Positions 1 to 14,351 of a stretch of 64,000 bases of DNA are shown piece by piece. The notes beneath the pieces are model-generated. The model searched no databases. It was not told the DNA's origin and worked only from the letters and a program-made list of their open reading frames with translations. The position numbers and the translations under genes are program-made. Source of the stretch: Scatophagus argus (taxonomy: Eukaryota > Chordata > Actinopteri > Scatophagidae); NCBI RefSeq assembly GCF_020382885.2, contig NC_058513.1, forward strand, positions 10,201,774 to 10,265,773. The letters are read 5' to 3'. Position 1 is the first letter of the stretch, and each line of letters begins with the position of its first letter.

Positions 1-1532
<1,532 letters not shown>

Positions 1533-4431
1533 TCGCATCTGCAGATGTTTTTCTGCGGAAAAGGTGTAACGAAAGTGTGACAGCGGCCACATCGCTGAGG
1601 ACACGTGTGTTGATGTTGCTTTATTTTACGAAGTACCATTCCTTTCCTATACAGGTTTAAAATGATCTTATGAAAATTAATAATATTGAGAAAAAAAATG
1701 TCATACTCGTACACAATCAGTAGATATCCTTTATAGCTATTTGTTTTGGGTTTCTGGGCATAGTGACATTTGTAAATTGCAGCCTTTTTTTGTTGGTTTT
1801 GTCATTTTCTAATCCAAAGATGTATTTTTGCCAAACACAAGCGGGATAAACTGTGGAAGTCTAAAGGCAAGACTTACTCTTAACTCTATCTGAGATGGGA
1901 CTTGTTGGATGGCTGTCTCACTCTGACATTTTTAGTGTTTTCCCTCAAAGAAGCCAGGACACACACTTATTTCTCAATTTATTTAAGCTCTGACTGCAGT
2001 GTATCTTCTCTGTCCAAAATGATAAGAATCTGGTTCAACTAAGTCGGGGGGGGGAAACAAAACCCGCTTGTTGGATAAGTTTTTAGGTATTCAGAGATCT
2101 TTATTTGCAGTTCACCTTAAATGTTTTACCTAACTTGACCTTGCACCTGTTGCTGGTGTTCAAAGCATGACAAATCAGTTGGGTACTATTTACCTGATTT
2201 AAAGCAAAAGAAAAAAACAAAACAATGAAGTCACTTATTGATTGTTGTAGACTGAAGGGACATATTTCCAGTTGTTGGATTTTGGTAGCATCGGTACCTA
2301 AAGGCTTCAGTTCATGCTTTCCTGCTTTAAAAATCGTTCCAGAAGTTTTTCTTTTTGTCATCTTGTTTACTTGCAAAAAAAGAAAAGTAACTTTTGCATG
2401 TGCTAATGGATAAAAACCCATTTTTGGTTGATGTTCTACATGTGTGCTTGATGTCATGTTTATAGTTTTGAGGTTGCACAGCCTAGTTGACTACCTAACC
2501 AGTTTTAGTGGTGTAGATTTGTCATCTTTAATGTTTCTCTGAAGATGTTCTTTTTTTTTTTTTTGCTGACAAGTTGATGTTCAAATAGTTTTATTTCTGA
2601 TAGATGTTTGCACAAATTGAACTGCTACTTTTGAGTCTTATTTTTTTATATTCACTTTTGTACTTTAAGAGTAGTAATGTGTATTTTCTACATCTTTTCC
2701 AGTTACCTGCAACATAAGCTAAAAAAAAAAACCCTGTTACTTTTAGTTTTGTTCTGACAGTATAATTGAGGCAGATGTTACACAAGTTACTGTATCGGGT
2801 GGATTTTTATGCACTTCCAGGAGCGGGTTTTATATGGAAGAGGTGACATTTCTTCTGTACTTAAGTCCTGAGTTTATTTCCTCTGACAGAAGTTTTGTTC
2901 ATATGTGTGCACGTGGATGGAAAGTTAACTAGTCTAATTGTTTAACTTCTCCCAGTTTTAGTATCCTGGTGAAATACTGATGGACTGAAACAATGTCTTT
3001 TTTTGTTTTTTCTTTTTCCACATAAGCCTCAATTTCAATGTTTTCTGAATCTGTGTGGATACTGTGCTGTTATCTCAGGTTTTGTGTTCTGTCCACATAA
3101 ATATATGATAACGTCGTCTTTGTCATTTATTGAACTGGTCATAAGTCATCGTTTGTGACGTTCTGGTCTGAATTTCTAACGTCTGCCGAGCAGCGTAGTG
3201 CCTGTAGTCTAAAATTGGTTTGATTTAAGCCATTGTGAAACCAGAACATAAGCAAATAAACATGAAAACACGCACCAGATGTGCGTTTCCGTCCCGCCAC
3301 TATGACGGAGTGAGTGTGCAGGTTTGCTTTTTTTTTAAACCTTGAAATTTAATTTAAAATAGAATTTTAAATTCACTCCCTCTACTGTCAACTTTGCGTT
3401 GCTTCCAGGTTATCCAGATGTTAGCTGTCAAAACATTTTATCAGCTGAGCTGCCTTTCTGTGCTGTTGTGACAATACATGTTGTTTTTGATTTCCTGTTG
3501 CCCTTGCATCTGCGGTTTGTACATATTGTAGCGCAAACAATTTTTGTTAATTTTTCAAGCCAACTTCAGCTTCTTTAATGTGATGTTTTTTGTGTGTGAT
3601 TGTAAGCTAAATATCTTGAGGAATGTGCCTTTTGGTAGGGTAAAACCAACTGTTTCAATATGCCACCTTCAGGTCTGGGAAATTGTGATCAGCGTTTTAT
3701 TGACAAAATGGCAGACTGATGAAAATAATCTAATTAGCAGCACTGTTAAATTATTACACCTTCAAGCATTGCCACCTTACTGAAGCCTGCCATTTAAGAC
3801 TTATTCATCTGTTTTTAGCATGTTGATTTGTGCCATTTCAACAATTCATAGCTCCTGAGAGAATTGTGATTCCCTCTGGTCGTAGGTCAAGTTGGTGCAG
3901 TCCTGATGCACATTTTTCAGTGCTCTTCATTTATTTGAAAAGGAGCTCCATTTTTTTTAAGTGTTAAAAAAGTGAGAAGCATCAAGTCGTTCAGCATTTA
4001 AAATTCATTTGAGTTTGACCTTATGGAGTTAATATTCCTTCAATTGTTTTTTGTTTTTGCTTTTTTTTTTCATCTTTCAAACCAATATGGACACGAAGAA
4101 GTCATCTGCGGATGAAGATGGTTAAACGGTCCCTTATTGCACACTCTTGTTGTAAATACTGTTTGTTTTTTCAGGTTCATGAAGATGTTTGAACTTTAAG
4201 ACGATCTCTCACACACACACGCGCGCGCCGCACAGTGCGGCAGGGTACAGACGTACAGCTGTTGGCGTCGCATTGTGGGATTGGCTTACAGAGGAGGTGG
4301 TGGTGGTGCGCAGCCCAGTGCGCGTTCAGGCCTGTAGGAAACAGCACGAGACCTTCCGCAGAAGCGCGTGTTTTTGTCCGCAGATATTCTCTTTGAGGGA
4401 CTCCGTCAGTGGGAGGATTTTTGTGTCCGCC
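1533..4431. other. fam117a 3' UTR and fam117a-ndufa4 spacer
   Basis: This AT-rich stretch has no supportable coding exon. The first part should be the fam117a 3' UTR; the best poly(A) signal I see is AATAAA at 3255-3260, giving an inferred UTR of about 1.7 kb. The rest is spacer and the ndufa4 promoter/5' UTR. It includes an alternating CA/CG run at about 4207-4230 and GC-richer sequence just before the ndufa4 start. Short open frames here look like chance. Confidence 0.5.
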
Positions 4432-6135
4432 ATGTCGTCCAAGTTGGGTGTCGTCGCCAAACAGCTCAGGACTCACCCCTCTGTAAGTCCCGAGCATTAA
4501 ATATTGCGATAAAATATTGAACGACCGGGTGACATTGAAAGCGCCGCGGAGGACGCGGACCCGCGTCCCTCCCAAAGCAATCTCACCTTAATTATCTGAT
4601 GTGTTATGACCTGTTAATATTGTCTTTATTCACACACCTTCTCTCATGTAATGTTTGAGATGTTTTACAGCATACGAAAGGTTATTTTATCATAGGTCGA
4701 TAGTCGTGTCTAATTTCTCTCCAGGAAGGCAAGGTTACATTCAAATGTACGATAAAGAAACAAATCCACGTTTTAGTCTCACATTTCTATTGCTACTCCT
4801 TCCTCTCTCATCGTTATATTCCTCACATCACCCATAATCCTATAGGGGCTTATGTTATTGCTGTGTCACATTAAATCTTCGCGTCTGGATTATTTTTTTC
4901 CCTCTTTGACAGCTCTAGAAATGGATCCACCTGCTGCAGCTCGTCAGTATACATTACTAATACATGAGCCTTTGTTTAAATTCACTTGTTTAAAAAGGGG
5001 TGAAAGCTCTGCTGTGATGGGCCAAGAAAAAAACCCAGCGTTTCCATATTGTTTAGAGGATTTATGTGCACAGCCATGTATGGAGATCTCTGCAGCACGT
5101 ACAGTACGCACAGTACGGGGTGGTCTGCATACTGGCACTACTCAAGGCCGGAGCAAAGCACAGATACAGTGTGTTTCAGTGTGTTTATCCAAGGGCAACC
5201 ACTTTGCTTTACGGCAGCGTCCGTATTAATAGATCAGCAGGTTTCTGTTTCTGTCCGCTAGACCTACTAAGAAGTTCATTCTTCCCTTTGTGTTGAAATG
5301 ATTCATACTTGTCACTGCGGAGGAAACCGTTATGATGCAGTGATTATTCATAGGCTGAGCATTGCGCCGGTAATTTCCCTGTAATTCTGCCGCTGGAATG
5401 GAAAATTATTCTAAATTAAATTATTCTCAGACGTACCTTTACTCTTGGCACCTTTTTTCCAATTCATTACTGTGTTATTATTGTTATTATTATTTTACCT
5501 CAGAAACAGCTCAAATAAAACTTTTGGTGAACATGGGTCGAGGGGTCACAAGTGGAAAGTTTTTAGAGGTCTTAAGGCTCAAAAGCACCGGACCAAAGAG
5601 CAGCAATATGAACTGATAGGAACAACAGCAGGTTCTGTTTGTTGGCTATCTCGTATGAAACGTGAATTTTGATTCATTTATCTTGCTTTCCCCCACTAGC
5701 TCATCCCCCTCTTCGTCTTCATCGGTGGCGGGGCAGCCATGAGCATGCTGTACTTGGCTCGTCTGGCTCTGAAGAACCCTGATGTCTCGTAAGTCTCTCT
5801 CTCACATCTGAGAAAACTGACATAGGGATTTCATGTTGTGTAATGTGTGTTTCAGTAAAGTTTCATGAGGAAAAAATTCTGATGAAGTCACATTTTTTAA
5901 ATTACTTTGCACTCAGATGGGATCGCAGGAACAACCCTGAGCCCTGGAACAAAATAGAACCCAATCAACAGTACAAAGTATGAGAAAGAAAAAGCCATAT
6001 CTCTCCTGTTATCTGGCCTCAAAGTCCATATTGCCAGCCTGATACTGACTGTGTACATGTGTGTGTGTGTATTTCCAGCTTTTCACAGTTAACATGGACT
6101 ACTCCAAGCTGAAGAAGGACAGGCCCGATTTCTGA
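4432..6135 (+). CDS. ndufa4: NDUFA4-family subunit of cytochrome c oxidase (COXFA4-like)
   Basis: Four coding exons close in frame: 4432-4482, 5700-5788, 5917-5977 and 6079-6135 (258 nt, 85 aa plus TGA). The start codon follows TCCGCC, a good vertebrate context. The protein has a short N-terminal lead ([17 protein letters not shown]), one hydrophobic membrane segment at residues 18-41 ([20 protein letters not shown] and on) and the family's conserved tail: [19 protein letters not shown], then [12 protein letters not shown] at the very end. Human NDUFA4 has 81 residues. NDUFA4 is a small inner-membrane subunit now assigned to cytochrome c oxidase rather than complex I. The Cys of the usual DVCWDR motif is Ser here (DVSWDR). 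Family membership is secure. Whether this is the NDUFA4 orthologue or a separate fish paralogue cannot be settled from this window. Confidence 0.93.
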
Positions 6136-6354
6136 GTCGACGTGTCTTCATGCCTCTGTCTCTGACATTATTGTTGTTGTGAGGAGCCTTTGCACATTTT
6201 GCCAAAAACAAAACAAACTTGTGACACTTAACGATGGTTGAATCACACCCTGTGAGCTGTGAGCTGGGGGGGGATCATTCATTTATCAATGAATAAGACA
6301 GGCGCACATCTGTTTTACTAATTGATGAGTTTATTTTTGACTTGGTTGTAAATT

Positions 6355-6360
6355 ATTAAA
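6355..6360 (+). other. ndufa4 poly(A) signal (ATTAAA)
   Basis: An ATTAAA hexamer lies about 220 bp after the ndufa4 stop and is followed by GT-rich sequence. It is the most likely cleavage signal for the short ndufa4 transcript. Confidence 0.45.
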
Positions 6361-7756
6361 ACCACTTAAATCACACATTCCTCACTTCAGTGTGGTTTTT
6401 CCCCACTTTGACAAAGGACGACAATCAAGTTTAGGGTTTGGAAGCACAAGTTTTATTTTTAGTTATGATAATGACTGTAAAGAAATATTTAAATTTTAGT
6501 ATTCCCAGGCCATTATCGTAAGATCGAGTGGCATCCATAGCCTAATATTCTTAGTAAAGTTTGCTCAGAAACACCCTGGTTGAGTGTCTGCTGGTCCTCA
6601 GCTGTCAACTACATTTTGAAAGAAACCAGTTAGAACTTCTAAATCTTTATGTAAATTTTGTGGTTGCCATTGACACCTGACACTTGACTTTATACTAAAA
6701 CTTCAACATATTTTCCGAAAATCAAAGACTCCTTGGAGCTGTAGTCTTTGATTGCTTATAAAATGTGTTTTTTGGTGTCTTTGATAAATGAACATACCAT
6801 ATGAAATGCCTCAACATTCAGCACTCTTTAAGAAATTACCGTTAGCAGTGAGCTCATCACTTCGAGGAAATCCAGTCATTTCCCGTTATGTGCGGAGGTT
6901 TCAGTCCATGGAGAATAACACCCAAAGTGGAGATCATTCAATCAAAGTGGAACCTCCAGATAAAACACAAGAACCTTTGATTTACTGACAAGCATCTAAA
7001 GTGTTTTAAGGGAAATAAGATTACATGTTATATATTTAGATAGACCTAACCATGATTTTAAACTTCCTCAGTATCTGAAAATGGTTCTGTGTTTAGTCTG
7101 CTGACAAATCTTACGCAGTTTATTCTTAGTCCAGAATAAATTTCACATTTTTGTTTCAAGAACACATTTATTTACTTATTTGCCTTTAATGTTTTGTTGT
7201 TTGTACAGATTCTTAGAAAGTTGCTGTAACAAACTTGGTGAGACCCTCTTTTTGAAACCACAGAGATATGTAATCTTCTAAAAACCCATTTACCATGGAT
7301 TTATCTTGTTCACCCGCTGTCTTCTATTTACATGGTGATGATTCATCTAATTACATTCCCACCCGTCTTGGTGTCTAATTGTCTTAAAATTTCCTCTACT
7401 TGGACTTGTTATGCCCGTTTTGACCAGGAGGGTGTGCAGTTACTCTGCCAAATTGAAAAATATTCTGGAGAGAAATGCAATTATCCTACAGGGTCCCACT
7501 CAAAATAACATAATATCATGTTGTGTGCACATGTGTTTTCTGTATGTCGAAGAAGGAACAAACAGAGGGATATAGAGCTGACTAAAAAACGCTGTTGTCA
7601 AACAACTCAACAAATAATATCCTATTTAAAGTGCACTTTCATACTTTAGCAAAATACCAAACTCCGTGTTCTTCTTGAAATTCTCCAGTTGGTGGCGATA
7701 GCGCTCTTCTTGGTGGCAACCCACCATTTAACTAAAACAGAAGAAGGACCAGTCTT
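6361..7756. other. ndufa4-cenpt spacer
   Basis: AT-rich non-coding DNA. The 66-codon open frame at 6788-6988 has no recognisable family, no splice partners and no conserved motif, so I do not call it. I see no repeat with clear ends. Confidence 0.4.
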
Positions 7757-7766
7757 CTCGCGAGGT
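7757..7766 (+). promoter_or_regulatory. TCTCGCGAG-type core promoter element of cenpt
   Basis: TCTCGCGAGG differs by one base from the palindromic TCTCGCGAGA element found in many TATA-less vertebrate housekeeping promoters. It lies about 280 bp before the cenpt ATG. A probable non-coding exon follows, ending at the donor AATAAG/GTAAAT (7838), with a candidate acceptor TTTGTTAG just before 8001. No TATA box is visible, as expected for a ubiquitously expressed cell-division gene. Promoter use is inferred. Confidence 0.5.
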
Positions 7767-8044
7767 TTCACTTAAAAATAACGCGGGACGGTGTTAGAAG
7801 ATCATCCGTTGAAACAGACAGCATTGGCAGTTAATAAGGTAAATAATGTTTGACTGGTCAAAAACTAATGAATGACACTGTTTTCAGCTCTGCTCCCTTC
7901 ATCTCACTTAGTGATGTTCTATCGTTTATAAAGGTTTTTCGTTTTAAAAGGTTTATAAACACGGTTAACGTTTTTGTTTACCCTTCGCAAACGTTTGTTA
8001 GCTTCCATCAGCTCACCAGCTGAGTGTCGTTGCTCAGTTTCCAA

Positions 8045-11000
8045 ATGGATCCTACGGAGGACTTGTCTGCTCGGGTCCTGCTGAAACATATTCTCAACAC
8101 CGAGCCACCCAGGACACCAATCACCCGCAGGTACTTCAACAGCACCTTTACCTTTATTAAGTATTTCTAGGACAGAACAGTTAGCTAAGTCAATGCATTG
8201 TTCCTTCAGGCATTAAATGACTACCGTTAGCTAAGATAATGCTAACGTTATGCGTTCTTGCTTGGCCTTATGTTGAACGTATTACAGAGAAGCTCAACTT
8301 AAACAAATAAAAAATAAACTATGAAAAAAAATCCTCTCACGTCTATAAGCTCACACTTGACACAAGCGGTGCCAAGTTGCTACAAATAAACCTCAGTGCC
8401 TTTATTGTATGCAGTATTAATCTAATTATAAGCTGTCTTGTCTTTAGTGCCTCCAAAACACACAGTTCCAACGCGAGCAGGCGCAGCAGTAGACTGGGCA
8501 ACAAAGATGCTGGTGCCCAAACACCACAGGACATCCTGAGACGCAGCCTGAAGCATAAAATACGTGAGGTGGGGAAGACGAGCAGAAGTAATGATGATGG
8601 ACATAATGTTGAGCCTTTCAGTGTTCACCCATGTGCCTGCTTTTTTCAGAGTATAACCAGGAAATCCCTGCCAGCTACTAAAAGGAGGACTGCCTCATTT
8701 GTCAAAAAGACAAACACGCCTGCCCCAACCTCTATGTTGTTTGATGATGGGGAGACACCAAGGCACATACTCATGAACATCCTGCGGACAGGTATGTACA
8801 TGGGTCTGACTTTATTCAGAGATCATGCTGCAGCTGTTTTTGTTTGTTTGTTTGTTTGTTTTTTAAATCCTTTTAACTGTGTCATCTGGCATGTGATTCA
8901 GAGCCTGTAAGGTCCCCTGTGGTTCATAGTAAAGCTGATTCAGAAGAGCCACAGCCATCTTCAGCTAACTCCAGCATTACCAGCAAGCGTCAGAGGTGAG
9001 CTGCAAGTGTAACAGGATCTGCTCACATTTGCTGTGTCCATCCAAAAGCATTTTAAATAACAGAACTACTGTTTGTTGTTAGGTAGAATTGCTTTTTCTA
9101 TCATTGCTGGCCACCTGACTTGAGTTGTGTATGTATAACAGGTTTACATTTGCTTGAATTTCAGCACTGAATTGTCTGGGTTAGACTTGCCTGATATAAC
9201 TATTGGCACTGCTGTAAGTACTGCAAAGGGACTAAGCAGAAAGAGACCACGTCGGAGCCTTAATGTAACAGCTTTTGAAAATCGTCTTAAAGATGACGAT
9301 GGTAAGGTCAAAGCCACTATTGACAGGATTCAATGCTTTAATTTCATTTTGTTATATCGTGAGGATAGCTGTTGCTGTAAATACACGTATTTACATGGAT
9401 GCTTGTGCTCACAGATGTTGAAGAGGAAAATGAAGTATCAATAGGAAACCATTCATCAGTTCTCTCATCAAGGTAACCTGAATAAAAAACTATTAAATCG
9501 TGTAGTTCACATATAAAGATTTGGTGCTGATGAGGCAGTGATCCATGTCCTGTTCAATCTGTTTTTCAGTTCCACTTCTCTGAGTCTAAAAACTCCCTTT
9601 GTGGATCTCCGGACTGAGAAAAGGGGCCTGCAGAGGAGAGTTTCTAACCGTCGAAAAATCACAGAAGAAGAATTCGGCGCTGCAGTTAATAAAAGGCAGA
9701 TGGGAGGTGATTTTGTTGGTTAAAAATACTCTTTGTAATCTCCCAAAATTTTCCATTTTGGTGTGTGTGTGTGTGTGTGTTTGATCACATGTATAACAAG
9801 TCAATGAGAACATTGATTAATGAATTGTTTAGCTTTTCCTAGTAAGCAAAAAAAAGAAGATATGGATTTCTCACTGAGGCTGATCAGCAGCCACGGCGCA
9901 ACCTACTGATAGAAAACAAGGAAAAGGAAGCATTGCTGTAACACAAAAACAATTAACTGATCATAAAATTAAATATTTTTGACTAACTGATTCATAGACT
10001 AATGGGACCAGACCGGGCTATTTTAAGTTTAAAATTGTTCCTGTCATGTTTTCTGACCTGTTACAGAGTATCTTTTCCAGCCCAGCTACATAAGTGGTTG
10101 AAAGAAACAGATATAGTTGTTGCTTTTTAGAAGAGAGGAGAAAATAGTGTAGTATGTATGAAAATAATTTTGACTAATGTTCCCCTTTGGGTTTTTTATT
10201 TTCCTCTCGTTTTTTGTGACCCAGAAGCAACCAGCATCGTGGAGCAGGGTCCCAGTGAAACGGCCTACTCTGAGGGCTTCACTCTGGGCCTAAGCAAACT
10301 TGGCGAACCTGATGTCACAAGTGATATCATCCTCTGCAACACAGCTCTGTATGCCCAGTCTGATGCCATGACCTCCACCTTTTCAATTGTTGCAACTCAG
10401 GACAAACCCACAGTGATGGCGTCTCAGCTTCAGAGACAAATGATAGAGGCAGAGCAGGAGGAGCTGATGGAAGCAGAAGAGAACAGCTCGGAGAAAGAGA
10501 GATCACTGAATCTGTTCCTTACTGAAGAAGGGACTGATGCAGAAGCTCAATGTGAAGAAGGTTTTTCTCCGTCTCAGTCTGAGGATGTAAATGTTGCTGA
10601 ATCAGAAAAGGAGGAAGGGAAGAGTACAGCTGGTGGTCAAACTGAAGATGCCGTCGCCATGTTGATATCTGAGGAAGAGCAAGAGGAAGGCATAGCTGAA
10701 TTGCAGACTAGTGGAAGGGATGATACATCCAAGTCTGAAGAGGAGAACAGAGTGCAAGCTCAAACAGAAGAGGATGTTACAGCAGACTCGCAAAATAAAG
10801 AAGAAGATGGTGAAGAAGACGAGGAAGCAGTTGGAGTTGAGTCTCAGTCTGAAGAGGATGTTACAGCCAGGTCTCAGTCTGAGGAAGAGGAGGTTGCACC
10901 AGACAGTCAAACTGAAAGAGAAGAGGGTGCAGTCGACTCTCAAGATGAAGAATTAGCTGTTAATTCTCATTCTGAGGAAGAGGAGGATTTTGCAGAACAT

Positions 11001-14000
11001 CAAAGCAATCAAGAGAATCCCTCGGAGGGTTGTTTGGCTGATTCTCAAGCTGAAGATGAGCATGATGAGGAGGAAGATGGAGAAAAGGCATCAAAGCATC
11101 TGGAACGTGATTTGGAACATATCAGTCGCAGGGCACATCGTTCTGAAGGTGGAATCATACCTGTTACAGAAGCACATGGGGATTGGGCAGACACCACAGA
11201 AGGAGGTGAGTACGTCAAACAAACATAACCTTCATCTGTAACTAACAGATTATTTCATGATATGAAACTTATGCCTTAAAATATTATCTTTTCAGTACTA
11301 GTATGGCAAATGCAACGTTGTTTTAAAAGACACTGACTACATGCTATACATTGTACTTGTAGTTTTATAATTTTCACAGTCCCGTTGAGGTTTAGAATAT
11401 CATGTATATCTGGTTGATAATAAATCTGTTGGTCAGACTCATGTCAAGGTATTTTAAATTGAAAGTTCTTGCTTAACGACTGTGTGCTCTTGTTTGCATG
11501 TAGGGTTGTCTGATGGCAAGTTGAAGTCCAAAAGGATTTCTGAATTAGCTGAGACCTCAATCCAAGGACAGATAGCTGCTTCTCATACAGAGGCTGAGCC
11601 CGATACCGATAAAGAGAACTCCTTTCGTCTATCTATTGAAGACAGTGAGCACCTGAGTAACGATTCACCTGAGGAGGATGCTGCTCAGGACCCTGCTGAA
11701 GAGGAGGAAGGGTGTGAGGATGAAGAAGATGATGAAGACAGTGAAGGTCAGTCGCTCTTTGCATGTTTTGTTTTATTTATAAACAATAAGAATAAGGGTA
11801 AAACACACAATTTTCTTATTGAAATTCTTCAGATGTCCCCAGCAAGACTCCAGCATTTGTCAGAGAGAAAAGGACATTTTTTCAACCTGATCCTCTGGCC
11901 TCACCTTCTGTTCTTAAGAACGTTCAAGCCAGGCAAGTTGCATCTCAAACAGTTTAAAAAAAAAAGTCAGATGTCAAACATAGGATTAAAAAGTTAATAT
12001 TGTTTATATAGAATAGTTATTTATGTCTTTTATGTTACTGATAAGTTCTTCTAATGTCTGCTTTCCACCAGTAGCACAAGTGAAAGTTTGCCTGCACCTA
12101 AACCTAAGCCGATGAGAAAGAGGACAAAGCCAGCTCAAAGGGAGGGTGGCCTTCCTAAGACCTACCTTATGAAGATGTTCAAGCACTTTGCCAAAACAAA
12201 GGTCTCTGCAGATGTGTACCCTGTCCTAAAAGAAACGTAAGTACCTATGATTGTAGGTTTTGAGTTTAGAAACTGTTGAAACTACTTAAGCAAAAATTGG
12301 TTGCCTGTTTTGCACTATGGATGCACAAATGGATCTTACTACTTGTACTGTATGTACTGTTTATTCTGTTTATCCAACAGAATGGATAAATTCTTTGAGC
12401 GACTGGCAGAGGATTTGGAGACGTATGCTGTTCATGCAAAGAGAAAAACCATAGAGTTTGAAGACGCCGAACTTCTGTTGAAAAGGTAGCTGCGTGCAGT
12501 GTGCATCTACTTCTTGGATAGCATTAATGACTTTTTGATGAAGAGATTTTAAGAAGTAACTCATCCCTTGAAAATATTTTGCCATGTTTTGGAGCATTGA
12601 ACTAACATGAATGCTCGTTAACTTTGACTTCTTCATGCAGCACATGTAATAAAATATCATAACATGGCTCATTTCAACGTAAAACATTTACAGTCGTTGA
12701 TTATGTTTTTCCATACTGGACTTTTAGTCCCAACTTATCATTTAGGGTTGGACGAAATAAACAATCCTCTAACCTGCATTAAGACACTTTTTTGGCAATT
12801 GAGGGCAATTCAAGAAGCTATAAACAACAAGCTATAAACAACAGTGACATTTTATCACACCCGGCAGACACGGAGATCTGTAGTTGTGTTTCTGGCCAAG
12901 TGAACAGTGTTAAGTCCCATTTTCACTCTCCTTTTAGCCCTTTTTGGGTCTCCATCAACTCCTGGAAAACAAAAGATCTAGTTCTTCATCTGTTAAATAC
13001 TCCACTGTGTTCCCCAGGTAGTTTTTAATTTTCTCTGTCTGCTGTGAGGTAACATACAGTGAGTGTTTCAAGCTGACTGGTTGGACAAAACACTGATGAT
13101 AGTGATAAGAGTGAATGAGAACAGTAAAGCTGCAAAGCCATAAAATGCTAACACTGATGTAAAAGAAGCTATAAAACTTTTGTCAGCCTGAAGGGAAGTG
13201 CAGAGCCATTGAATTCTCTGAGTTTAATCCTACGAGCGACCTCTGTAACATTAAACGCAGGCATTTTACCCATTGTTAATATAACGTATTGGAACAGCTT
13301 TAACAAAGCAATATAATTAATGCATAGTAAAATAAAAAATACAAACTAATGCTTATGTGCCTCTACTTATATGATTGTTAAGCCCTTAACACAGACCTGA
13401 GACCTCAAGCATTAAATCACAATTGAAAACAGTAAGAATTACATTACATACATATTATGGCAAAACAGGCCAAACAAAACATGATTATACTGACCTTAGT
13501 GTAAAAAGCATCAGATCTCCAGTCAGTTTCATCCCAAGGCTGCACAGACATTAGCATTATTATAATAGTGCTGGGACAGTTACTTTTTCTGCACCAGCTG
13601 TGTGCAGGTTGACTGTTTTTGTTTGTTTGTTTTTTTGTTTTGTTTTTTTATAAATATTGTTACCCTAAGCAGTATTGAATCTTTTGAAGTCTTTAATTCT
13701 GGTAACCTGACAACCTTATACTGACCTCTAGATGGCAAGCTTGAGCTCCATGTTCATTTTCCTGAAAAATAGTAACAGGAGACAAGCTTAAAAAGGAAAT
13801 CCTGAAGTATCCCTCTAACATGCAGCTTTCATCTATGAGAGCAGACATCTTGCTAAAAGTATGGGTAAAAAAAATGTCTGTCATATTAGTTTTCTTACAT
13901 TTAACTTGTGTGTGTTTTTGCACTCTGCAGGCAGGGTTATGTGAATGACAAGGTGCCCGTTGAAGTGCTTATTGAAAAATATCTTCGCATGGACCAGCGT

Positions 14001-14060
14001 AAGCTCCTGATCCCCATTGCAACCAGCGGAAATGTTGTTGTCCCCAAGAAGCGGAGATGA
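8045..14060 (+). CDS. cenpt: Centromere protein T (inner kinetochore, histone-fold)
   Basis: Thirteen coding exons keep frame: 8045-8130, 8448-8568, 8650-8791, 8902-8995, 9165-9301, 9415-9472, 9570-9706, 10225-11205, 11504-11746, 11833-11932, 12072-12236, 12381-12485 and 13931-14060 (2,499 nt, 832 aa). CENP-T sits in the constitutive centromere network. Its N-terminus recruits NDC80, and its C-terminal histone fold pairs with CENP-W and binds DNA. Seen here: an N-terminus with CDK-type TP motifs near Leu-rich helices (PPRTPIT; TPQDILRRSLKHKI, about 55-67; TPRHILMNILRT, about 105-116). A long disordered Glu/Ser-rich linker lies mostly in the 981-nt exon 8. The C-terminal histone fold (about 735-832) includes TYLMKMFKHFAKTKVSADVY and MDKFFERLAEDLETYAVHAK and ends PKKRR. 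It is longer than human CENP-T (561 aa) because of the acidic linker. Intron 10 uses a GC donor (CCAG/GCAAGT, needed for frame). Exon 11 has tandem acceptors (CAGTAG). Confidence 0.93.
9761..9780 (+). repeat. (GT)10 microsatellite in a cenpt intron
   Basis: Ten perfect GT units lie shortly after cenpt exon 7. Simple repeat. Confidence 0.9.
10743..11078 (+). repeat. Acidic SQ-x-EE repeats inside cenpt exon 8
   Basis: This coding stretch encodes degenerate units of about 11-15 residues built on S-Q/H-x-E-E-E/D followed by a few hydrophobic or small residues. Visible units include VESQSEEDVTA, RSQSEEEEVAP, DSQTEREEGAV, DSQDEELAV and NSHSEEEEDFA. The DNA repeats the unit loosely, for example recurring TCTCAGTCTGA(A/G)GA. 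It probably arose by internal duplication in the unstructured linker between the NDC80-binding N-terminus and the histone fold. Confidence 0.75.
12486..13930 (+). other. Last cenpt intron (1.4 kb)
   Basis: An unusually long intron for this gene separates the last two histone-fold exons. It is AT-rich, with no repeat whose ends I can define and no coding signal. Confidence 0.5.
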
Positions 14061-14345
14061 GTGTCTTATTTACAGCTGCGTTTTTTTTTTATCTGGCTTC
14101 ATCTCTTGGACTGCTACACATTTAATTGTGTTTGATCTGGACAAGTTATGTCTCCATATAATTTTCTTAATCAATCAGATTATAAATCTGTGTAAATGTA
14201 AATATCAATGTATGTAACATGTAAGATTACCTGAGTGTGTGTCAGCTTTCTTTTTTTTTTTTTAGCCTTTTATGCATTCTTTTCTGATAATTTTGAAACA
14301 AAGGAATGTGTGTTCCTGTAGACTTGTAAAAATAACAAAACCTGA

Positions 14346-14351
14346 AATAAA
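14346..14351 (+). other. cenpt poly(A) signal (AATAAA)
   Basis: A canonical AATAAA lies about 290 bp after the cenpt stop and is followed by the T/GT-rich run GTTCTGTTTTGTTTTTCTG, a good downstream element. Confidence 0.65.

Noticed and set aside
4177-4575. 132-codon open frame on the minus strand over the ndufa4 promoter and first exon
   Set aside because: It overlaps a conserved exon on the other strand and has no recognisable domain or splice partners.
6788-6988. 66-codon open frame between ndufa4 and cenpt
   Set aside because: No family, no promoter or poly(A) context, and length expected by chance.
10602-10943. 113-codon open frame on the minus strand inside cenpt exon 8
   Set aside because: It is the antisense shadow of the acidic repeat; the Phe/Leu/Cys-rich content follows from complementing Glu/Asp codons.
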